The position numbers and the translations under genes were made by a program. Under the pieces are notes generated by a model. That model was not told the DNA's origin. It was given only the letters and a program-made list of their open reading frames with translations, and ran no database searches. 6,565 bases of DNA from Moraxellaceae bacterium (GTDB lineage: Bacteria; Pseudomonadota; Gammaproteobacteria; Pseudomonadales; Ketobacteraceae), in NCBI GenBank assembly GCA_002402125.1, contig NVVG01000289.1, positions 1 through 6,565 on the forward strand, given 5' to 3'. Below, piece after piece: positions 1-5,725 of the stretch (positions are counted from its first letter, which is position 1; each line of letters opens with the position of its first letter).

Positions 1-851
1 AAAATTGCTCCCATAACGGCCATTGCACCCATCACACCTAACCAAATCCAGCCTAATTGAGTGGTGAATAATAGGTGTATAGCTTGGGGTTCAAGGTAAT
101 AGAAGATAAAACCCATAAATACAGGAAAACCCATGGCCAAATTACCCTGCGCTTTCCCCATCGAGGTTAACGCCCGCACCTTGCCTTCTACTTTTGATTT
201 CTCTCGCAGGGTCTTTGACAGAATATCCAGTGTTTCCCCTAAGTTACCACCCACCGAGCGAGATATTTTAATCGCGGAGTTCATCAAAACAATATCCGAT
301 TTGCCAATCCGTGCTGCCAACTCATCCAACGAATCATTTAGATCGTGCCCTAAACGGTTCTCCGTCATCACCTGAGAAAACTCTTGGGCAATGGGGTCTG
401 GTTGGTTTTTTACCACCTGTTGCATGGATTTTACTAAATTCAACCCTGAACTCATCGACGATGACATTGAAGATAAAGCTTCCGGCAACTGGGCAATAAA
501 TTTTTGAGAACGCTTTTCTTTCATCATTCGTAAAATAATCGGCGGTGCCAAAAAGATAATGCCAACTACAAATAACGCGACAACCAGGTTTACCACAAAA
601 AATAGTAGCGGACCGAGGACAGCGGCAACAATAAGCGTAATCGTAAACAACTGAGCTGGCGCAATCATAACAACAAGATCACTCAAGTTTTTATCGACTT
701 GCAAATAAAAGCGCCGTTTATATAAGGAAAATAAGTCCCGCCCTACGCTATTCACTAAAAAGAATAAACAGATGCAAAACATTACCGAAAGGACAAAAAT
801 AAAAATTTCGGCATTGGCCTGAAAAAACCGCAAAACATCATTTAATCCCAT
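1..851 (-). CDS. tadB: TadB, Tad pilus inner-membrane platform protein (partial, 3' end off the left edge)
   Basis: The frame is open from the ATG at 851 to the window edge, giving 283 complete codons without a stop. TadB proteins are usually about 300-320 residues, so only a short C-terminal piece is missing. Hydrophobic segments lie near residues 15-34, 66-103 (probably two spans), 237-252 and 267-283. Between them is a cytoplasmic GspF/T2SSF-type domain (about 115-235). It shows family landmarks: QLPEAL (121-126), a GHDL turn (168-171), R181, and the GGNLGETL helix start (201-208), followed by K-R-A-L-T-S (224-230). Known family role: with TadC it forms the platform on which the CpaF ATPase acts to assemble Flp pili. 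The ATG lies 2 bases after the cpaF stop, with AGGA 6 bases upstream, so translational coupling is likely. TadC is expected next, outside the window. Confidence 0.93.
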   Translation of the reverse strand, partial: MGLNDVLRFFQANAEIFIFVLSVMFCICLFFLVNSVGRDLFSLYKRRFYLQVDKNLSDLVVMIAPAQLFTITLIVAAVLGPLLFFVVNLVVALFVVGIIFLAPPIILRMMKEKRSQKFIAQLPEALSSMSSSMSSGLNLVKSMQQVVKNQPDPIAQEFSQVMTENRLGHDLNDSLDELAARIGKSDIVLMNSAIKISRSVGGNLGETLDILSKTLREKSKVEGKVRALTSMGKAQGNLAMGFPVFMGFIFYYLEPQAIHLLFTTQLGWIWLGVMGAMAVMGAI

Positions 852-853
852 GA

Positions 854-2509
854 TTAATCCTGCTCCGCCTTCTCAACTTCGGTCCTTTCAAAGATCGACG
901 TGTCCAATGGTCGTCCTTGAGAGATTAATTCTTGATAGAACTGAGGCACATTGCCACAGGCTGTGTAATAACCCATGACCATACCGTTCTCGTCAACACC
1001 ATTTTTTACATATTCAAAGATCGGTTTAAGCTGGATATTCTCTCCATCAAACCCCAACACTTCCACTATGCTGGTAACTTTACGAGTACCATCTGCCAAG
1101 CGATTTTGCTGCACGAGTATATTCACCGCAGAAGCAATTTGTTCCCGTATTGCTCTAGATGGCAGATCAACCCCCGCCATCATCACCATAACTTCTAATC
1201 GTGAAAGAAAATCTGCAGGTGAGTTTGCATGGCCGGTGGTTAGGGAACCATCATGCCCGGTGTTCATCGCCTGCAGCATATCGAGCGCTTCCCCACCTCG
1301 ACACTCTCCTACTACGATACGGTCCGGTCGCATTCGCAACGCATTGGTTACCAAATCTCGAATGGTGATTTTTCCTTTACCCTCTGCATTGGGCGGACGA
1401 CTCTCTAGAGATACCACGTGCGGCTGATTGAGACGTAATTCGGCGGCATCCTCAATGGTCACGATTCTCTCATTGGCATCGATAAAATTGGATAATATAT
1501 TTAGTAGGGTTGTTTTACCCGAACCGGTTCCCCCGGAGATCATGATATTTTGATGATGGGTGACAGAAGAGCGTAAAAAAATGGCCATATCTTGACTGAT
1601 CGATTCAAATTTAAACAGATCATTCATAAATAGTTTTTTCTTGGAGAACTTTCGAATGGTGATGGTCGGCCCATTCAATGCCAATGGAGGGATCACCGCA
1701 TTCACCCGAGAACCATCCGCCAATCGAGCGTCCACCATCGGCGAACTTTCATCGATACGACGACCAATAGGAGAAACGATTCTGTCAATTACCGATAATA
1801 GGGAACTGGTACTGGTAAACCGGCACTCGGCCAACTCAATTTTACCATTTCGCTCAATATAGACCTGGTCGGGACCATTGACCATGATTTCGGTTATGCT
1901 GTCATCATCCAAAAGCGGCTCTAGAGACCCTAACCCTACGGCTTCTGCGACGACCTGACGCAACAATTCCTCGCGACTAATACCGTCTGGAATCCGATCA
2001 ACGCGCTCTTTTATAATTTCTTGGGTCGCCTTGACGGCCTCTATCCGAAGCTCCTCGGCACTCATTTCCTGCAAATTACCGCGCTTACGCAGGTCAAGGT
2101 ACTCTAGAATCATAGAATGCACCCGTCGCTTGAGGGCCACAATCTCTTCGCTTTCTTGGACTACGGTAGAGACAAAGTTAGTGCGATCCTCACCGCCAAA
2201 AATGCCCGCCAGTTCACTTTCAGGGACTGACTTTATCGTTAGCTGAAGTTCGCCAAAGTGAATATCCTGTCCCTCTTCAAGCGCTAGGGAGTCGATTCTC
2301 TGTCCGCTAAACCAGCACCCATTAGTACTGCCTTTATCCACAAGCACTGCAGCATCGTCCTTAACCACAAGTTCAGCATGCACCCGCGAAACATGGCTAT
2401 CATTCAAAATCACATCACACTGATCGCCTTTACCAAGTAAATACACACCCGGCGTAAACTGATAGCTGGTGATATTTTGCTGTGAATCCTGAATTTCAAA
2501 ATCTAACAT
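854..2509 (-). CDS. cpaF: CpaF/TadA secretion ATPase with N-terminal FHA domain
   Basis: This 551-residue protein is the cytoplasmic motor ATPase of the Tad pilus. Residues about 1-93 form a forkhead-associated (FHA) domain: G26-K27, V40-S41-R42-x-H44, S61-T62-N63-G64 and F85-G86. A helical linker (about 115-190) leads to the CpaF/VirB11-like PilT/GspE ATPase domain. Visible motifs are Walker A GGTGSGKTT (326-334, K332), an acidic Asp-box-like segment TIEDAAEL (351-358), a Walker B region RIVVGECRG (397-405, probable catalytic E402) and the His box TTGHANS (424-430). Plain CpaF proteins are about 450-500 residues; the FHA module accounts for the extra length. The start ATG has AGGA 9 bases upstream and lies 21 bases after the secretin stop. 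The canonical phosphothreonine-binding Arg of FHA domains appears as Lys27 here. ATPase assignment is firm; what the FHA domain binds is unknown. Confidence 0.97.
   Translation of the reverse strand: MLDFEIQDSQQNITSYQFTPGVYLLGKGDQCDVILNDSHVSRVHAELVVKDDAAVLVDKGSTNGCWFSGQRIDSLALEEGQDIHFGELQLTIKSVPESELAGIFGGEDRTNFVSTVVQESEEIVALKRRVHSMILEYLDLRKRGNLQEMSAEELRIEAVKATQEIIKERVDRIPDGISREELLRQVVAEAVGLGSLEPLLDDDSITEIMVNGPDQVYIERNGKIELAECRFTSTSSLLSVIDRIVSPIGRRIDESSPMVDARLADGSRVNAVIPPLALNGPTITIRKFSKKKLFMNDLFKFESISQDMAIFLRSSVTHHQNIMISGGTGSGKTTLLNILSNFIDANERIVTIEDAAELRLNQPHVVSLESRPPNAEGKGKITIRDLVTNALRMRPDRIVVGECRGGEALDMLQAMNTGHDGSLTTGHANSPADFLSRLEVMVMMAGVDLPSRAIREQIASAVNILVQQNRLADGTRKVTSIVEVLGFDGENIQLKPIFEYVKNGVDENGMVMGYYTACGNVPQFYQELISQGRPLDTSIFERTEVEKAEQD
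858..861 (-). promoter_or_regulatory. Shine-Dalgarno of tadB inside the 3' end of cpaF
   Basis: AGGA on the minus strand, 6 bases before the tadB ATG at 851. It lies within the last codons of cpaF and fixes the tadB start. The arrangement implies that ribosomes ending on cpaF re-initiate on tadB. Confidence 0.7.
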
Positions 2510-2530
2510 AGTGTTTTTTCCTGGCGCAAT

Positions 2531-3793
2531 CTAATCAAAAATACTCCAACTCTTTGTATCGTCCTGCGCTACTTTGCCCAGATCTCTGCCATATTCAATT
2601 AAATCGGTATTTAGCTTGCCTTCAGGGTCCATTAAATAAGGAGTTACAAAAATCATAAGCTCTGTGGTTTGCTCTTGAAAATCGCGAGACTTAAATAATT
2701 CGCCAATAATAGGGATACTACCAAGGCCAGGCAAACGGGTGATTGACTTAGAATCTTCAGACTGCAACATACCAGACACCACCATGGTTTGTCCTGATTG
2801 CACGTTCATTTCCATCTTCGTTGACCGAGTAGTAAAACCAGGAATACCCAAAACCGAAACACTTTCATCCACCGCGCTAACTTCAATTTCAAGCGCAGTA
2901 GCAATAAAGCCATCGGGATCGGCGACAGGTTGCATATTTAAAATCACACCCACCTGTTTAAAGGTCACACTCACGGAGCCATCTTGATTAGTAATAGGAA
3001 TGGGCACTTCGCCACCCGCAAGGAATTCAGCTTTTGAACCACTACGGGTTACCAATTTGGGTTGTGCTAACACTCTTGCGACACCTTCACTCTGAAGCAT
3101 CTGAATGGTTGATCCTAATGATGAAGTAATCCCCATTTTAGCCGAAAAGGGGTTGTCAGATATTGAAATTAATGGGCCATTTGCAAACGCCCCCCACTGA
3201 ATGCCAATACGTTTTGCATCGTTACGACGCACTTCGACTACTTTTACATCCAACATGATCATTGCGGCAAGGTTCACCTTGGGTTTTACCACATTAAAAA
3301 CCACCGACCCTTTGCTTATTTCTGTTGACAATTTTTTCTTCATATCATCAACAATGGCGCCATCTTGTTGGCGCAGCACTCGACCCTCAATAAACACGAT
3401 ACCATTCTCTTCTCTAGCATTTACACCTTCCACATCGGCCAGCACGATATTGGCTATTTCCAATATCTGCACCCAGGAATTATCTACAACGCGGAGTAAA
3501 AAACGTTTCTGTTTGCCATTGGATGTCCATACCCGCAAGTCGGTCACGCCGGCTTTTAAACCCGTCAACAGAATTTCAGCGGGGCCGGTAGCTTGTGCAT
3601 TGGCGACATCGGGATGACCAATAGAGACACGGGTAACACCCGGAAAAGGTAACAATGTTGTTTGGCCTTCGACAACCGTTACCGTATCTGAATAACCTTC
3701 TGCATATACATTTGAGGAAATGCTCATCACACAGATTAAAAAATAAAGCAACAACGTAACACCGGATCGTCTATGACCAATTGATAACAACAT
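2531..3793 (-). CDS. cpaC: CpaC/RcpA, outer-membrane secretin of the Tad pilus
   Basis: This 420-residue protein should form the outer-membrane channel for the Flp/Tad pilus. It begins with a Sec-type signal peptide (hydrophobic core about 11-28, likely cleavage after VYA at 31). An N-terminal pilus-assembly secretin domain (about 36-103) carries the family sequence pattern VTRVSIGHPDVA (53-64) and LLTGLKAGVTDLRVW (75-89). A BON-like stretch follows (about 105-170). The C-terminal secretin domain spans about 178-388, with LAQPKLVTRSG (242-252), GGEVPIP (260-266), the LPGLGSIPIIGELFKS block (354-369) and a final TELMIFVTPYL strand (377-387). The length is normal for RcpA/CpaC. The ATG at 3793 is preceded by AAGGA about 12 bases upstream, a rather long spacing. 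It sits behind the longest intergenic gap of the window, which holds a repeat array and a possible promoter. No lipoprotein pilotin (RcpB-like) gene is visible next to it. Confidence 0.97.
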   Translation of the reverse strand: MLLSIGHRRSGVTLLLYFLICVMSISSNVYAEGYSDTVTVVEGQTTLLPFPGVTRVSIGHPDVANAQATGPAEILLTGLKAGVTDLRVWTSNGKQKRFLLRVVDNSWVQILEIANIVLADVEGVNAREENGIVFIEGRVLRQQDGAIVDDMKKKLSTEISKGSVVFNVVKPKVNLAAMIMLDVKVVEVRRNDAKRIGIQWGAFANGPLISISDNPFSAKMGITSSLGSTIQMLQSEGVARVLAQPKLVTRSGSKAEFLAGGEVPIPITNQDGSVSVTFKQVGVILNMQPVADPDGFIATALEIEVSAVDESVSVLGIPGFTTRSTKMEMNVQSGQTMVVSGMLQSEDSKSITRLPGLGSIPIIGELFKSRDFQEQTTELMIFVTPYLMDPEGKLNTDLIEYGRDLGKVAQDDTKSWSIFD

Positions 3794-3818
3794 ATACTTT
3801 TAGTTTCCTTAATTTCTT

Positions 3819-3846
3819 ATTATTTTGTGAAGTGCCATTTTGTGAA
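3819..3846 (-). promoter_or_regulatory. Possible sigma70-like promoter for cpaC
   Basis: On the minus strand, TTCACA (3841-3846; 5 of 6 to TTGACA) is followed after 16 bases by AATAAT (3819-3824; 5 of 6 to TATAAT). Transcription would start near 3812, leaving a leader of about 19 bases that contains the AAGGA of cpaC. The -35-like hexamer is itself the conserved core of the 15-bp repeats, so the match could be a by-product of the repeats. The call rests on sequence similarity only. Confidence 0.3.
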
Positions 3847-3885
3847 GTGACTTACTGTGAAATAGCTTTCTGTGAAGTACGTTGA
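3826..3885. repeat. Four direct 15-bp repeats in the cpaB-cpaC gap
   Basis: On the plus strand TGTGAA recurs at 3826, 3841, 3856 and 3871, a period of exactly 15 bases. The unit reads roughly TGTGAAGTRNCTTTC. The first six bases are identical in all four copies and the rest is degenerate. ATTTTGTGAAGTG is an exact 13-base repeat at 3822-3834 and 3837-3849. The array fills most of the only long gap in the operon and overlaps the -35 position of a possible promoter. It may be a set of protein-binding sites, or a decayed tandem duplication. Confidence 0.85.
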
Positions 3886-3898
3886 AAAACAGCACTTA

Positions 3899-4699
3899 CT
3901 AGGAGCGTGTCCCACCCTTAATGAGTTCAAACCCCCAACCACTTGGTTTCTTTGGCTCAGGAGGCGCCTCCTGAGGAGTACCAATCAAATTGTCGATGGT
4001 AACATAGTCTTCAAACATTGATTCAGAATCCTCTGCTTTACGTAACAGGACTGAAATGTCACCTACTGTCTGCGCATGGATTACGCGGCTGGCATCCACA
4101 GGTTTGACGCCCAGGGTAATTTCATTATAACGCTGCTGTTTCTCGCGTATACCATCATCTATATCTGTACCTGTTGCCAAAACATGTACACGCTCAACAA
4201 GGGGTACGGTTCGATCACGCTCCCCGTCTTTTAATGTCACATACAAATCAACCCAATCGCCTGGACTCAAAAATCCAGAATTAGTGTCCAAAGAGTCCAC
4301 CGGGATGGTAATTGCTCGCTCACCCGTTTTTAGCAAACTGGCAAGGCCTTCTACCTTAACGGTATTCACATGTATGGATAAAATAGGTTCACCACGTTTT
4401 ATATTGTGAATAATTTGCCGTCCATCAACCGTAGAAAACTGTTGCGGAGTGATGGAATTTTTTTGAACGTAGGCTTTAGGAATCTGCCTAATCTGTGCGC
4501 TATTTGATGAAATTATATCACCAATTTTTAAATCCATAGACGCGACCACTACCGCCGTTGCTTCTCGTTCGCCTTCAAAATCAGATTTATAGTCCGACAC
4601 CTGCGTATCAATATAGTCCTGAGTCAAAAACCAACCGGCACCACCGGTTAGCACAGCAGCGACTAAAAGAACTATCGTTATTTTATTATTTGATTTCAT
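3899..4699 (-). CDS. cpaB: CpaB/RcpC, Tad pilus periplasmic assembly protein
   Basis: The 266-residue protein has one N-terminal membrane anchor or uncleaved signal (about 7-26) after the basic start MKSNNK. A SAF domain (about 47-112) carries DLKIGDII (56-63), QIPKAYV (72-78) and the IKRGEPIL block (100-107). The RcpC domain (about 115-225) contains GERAITIPVD (126-135), FLSPGDWVDLYVTL (143-156) with its PGDWVD core, VHVLATG (171-177) and ITLGVKPVDA (194-203). The C-terminus is proline- and lysine-rich (about 241-253). Known family role: an inner-membrane-anchored periplasmic protein that works with the CpaC secretin and is needed for Flp pilus production. The length is typical. The ATG lies 22 bases after the preceding stop with only a weak GCAGAG ribosome site, so coupling to the upstream gene is likely. 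It is followed by TAG and an immediate second in-frame stop, TAA. Confidence 0.95.
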   Translation of the reverse strand: MKSNNKITIVLLVAAVLTGGAGWFLTQDYIDTQVSDYKSDFEGEREATAVVVASMDLKIGDIISSNSAQIRQIPKAYVQKNSITPQQFSTVDGRQIIHNIKRGEPILSIHVNTVKVEGLASLLKTGERAITIPVDSLDTNSGFLSPGDWVDLYVTLKDGERDRTVPLVERVHVLATGTDIDDGIREKQQRYNEITLGVKPVDASRVIHAQTVGDISVLLRKAEDSESMFEDYVTIDNLIGTPQEAPPEPKKPSGWGFELIKGGTRS

Positions 4700-4721
4700 A
4701 TAAACTCTGCCACACCGTCGC

Positions 4722-5018
4722 CTAAGGCTGATAAATTGATTGCGTAAAATTTCTTTGTTTTTGGGGGATCGCTTGTATTAATCCAGGATACGCTACCGCG
4801 TTTGGGTTGTGCTGGTCATATATAGTCCCTGTGCCCTTGTAATTGGGATCGGTTTCTCGCCAACCACCATCGCCATTCGCATCGACACTACCGCCTACAA
4901 TGGCATACCAGAGGAACAAACCCAAAAAAACACTCACCACAATATATTCCGCCATTACTTGGCCGCGAACACTATTCCTTGGGGTTTTTATCTGAAAACA
5001 CCTCTGCATGATAATCAT
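4722..5018 (-). CDS. Small Flp-pilin-like / pseudopilin protein with G|QVMAEY processing site
   Basis: A 98-residue protein. The leader of 19 residues is basic (R6, K11, R14, R18) and ends in G19, followed by QVMAEY: glycine at -1, glutamate at +5 and tyrosine at +6, the prepilin-peptidase site and Glu-Tyr pair known from Flp pilins. A hydrophobic segment (about 26-45) follows directly, as in type IV pilins. The predicted mature protein is 79 residues, close to Flp pilin size but with a longer polar tail. After the membrane segment comes an acidic loop, residues 46-57, with D46, N48, D50, G51 and D57 spaced like an EF-hand calcium loop. I chose the ATG at 5018 because it overlaps the upstream TGA as ATGA; a TTG at 5027 and an ATG at 5009 are alternatives, and none changes the processing site. 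It could be a minor pilin, a pseudopilin, or less likely the main Flp subunit. Confidence 0.85.
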   Translation of the reverse strand: MIIMQRCFQIKTPRNSVRGQVMAEYIVVSVFLGLFLWYAIVGGSVDANGDGGWRETDPNYKGTGTIYDQHNPNAVAYPGLIQAIPQKQRNFTQSIYQP

Positions 5019-5725
5019 TTTATCCAATGCACAATAATATGGGTTTGCTTTTTGGATATTCCCGGCAAGCCTTTTACGGTTACCTGCACAAGCTCTGCGC
5101 CTCGCTGAAAATGTCGCATCGACGTCTCACGAGAGGGGTCGTTGACAAGAATCGCCGTCCACCCGTCAGCGTTGTACTGATTCTCGTAGTATCGCGTGTT
5201 AAAATCAACGCCTTTATTGCTATCAAACGTAACTGTTTCGGCACGCTTACCCGCATCGATGCTCTCTAACTTACTTATATTATGGGCCGACCGAGGGGTT
5301 GGGATGTTAGTTTTTGATGCGCGGCGGTACTTCCCCCCCACCTCTGTAACTACCACTTTACCTTTTACAAACATGCCCTCTTTACGGTATTGCACTGATG
5401 CATAAAAACCGTCCAATTCATGGCCGATTATTTTGTATTTTCCCCAATTTTTCGCTTTGTACTGACCATGACCTCTGGACTTCCACAATTTGACATAAAA
5501 GCGTTCGACGTCTCTCTCTTTACCGGCATATTCGAATAGCTTGACCGACATGGGGGTACCATCAATTGCCATTTGTTGCCCAACCCATTGCCAGGTGGCC
5601 CCGGGGATTACCGGCAAATTCGGTAACTTTACCATTAATGGATCAAGCGCTTTACCGTGTGCAATCGGCACTAACAAAAAAATACAAATAACGCTCTGTA
5701 GCCACGTAACCATTAATTTTTGCAT
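5015..5725 (-). CDS. Unrecognised secreted protein of the Tad locus, two-repeat architecture
   Basis: A 236-residue protein I cannot assign to a named family. A Sec signal peptide is clear (hydrophobic core about 8-22, probable cleavage after AHG at 24), with no lipobox cysteine, so a soluble periplasmic or surface location is likely. The mature part looks like two related units, about 40-128 and 155-236. Each has a hydrophobic strand (VKLF 61-64; VTF 165-167), an aromatic helix with R-F/Y-Y (75-77; 178-180), a glycine eight residues after that tyrosine (85; 188), and paired beta strands at the end (KVVVTEV; HIIVHWI). A basic, proline-containing linker (about 131-150) separates them. The ATG directly follows the TAG of the TadE-family gene with no gap and no clear ribosome site, and its TGA overlaps the next ATG. 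Such coupling argues for a role in pilus assembly or as a structural accessory, which is inference. Confidence 0.85.
   Translation of the reverse strand: MQKLMVTWLQSVICIFLLVPIAHGKALDPLMVKLPNLPVIPGATWQWVGQQMAIDGTPMSVKLFEYAGKERDVERFYVKLWKSRGHGQYKAKNWGKYKIIGHELDGFYASVQYRKEGMFVKGKVVVTEVGGKYRRASKTNIPTPRSAHNISKLESIDAGKRAETVTFDSNKGVDFNTRYYENQYNADGWTAILVNDPSRETSMRHFQRGAELVQVTVKGLPGISKKQTHIIVHWIK

Noticed and set aside
133..499. Plus-strand frames at the left end
   Set aside because: The opposite strand encodes a continuous, well-matching TadB from 851 to the edge, which explains this region.
424..851. Possible truncation or pseudogene of TadB
   Set aside because: Codon-by-codon translation from 851 to the edge shows no stop or frameshift, and landmarks are intact. 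It is incomplete only because the window ends.
3201..3617. Plus-strand open frames, such as this 138-codon one and that at 975-1427
   Set aside because: They lie fully opposite strongly supported minus-strand genes (secretin and CpaF), and their translations show no recognisable domain. They are antisense shadows.
3845..3853. AAGTGACTT palindrome as an operator or terminator
   Set aside because: It is only a 4-base arm around one base and arises from the repeat units; it has no stable stem and no T-run.
3826..3885. TGTGA repeats as CRP/cAMP binding sites
   Set aside because: CRP sites need TGTGA and TCACA as an inverted pair about 6 bases apart. Here the TGTGA motifs are all in the same orientation 15 bases apart, with no paired TCACA on the same strand.
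3826..3885. Repeat array as a small CRISPR
   Set aside because: The units are 15 bases with a 6-base invariant core and no unique spacers of CRISPR length; no cas genes are present.
5019..5027. TTG at 5027 as the start of the small pilin-like gene
   Set aside because: An ATG at 5018 forms a 4-base ATGA overlap with the upstream stop, a common coupling arrangement. TTG has no clear ribosome site.
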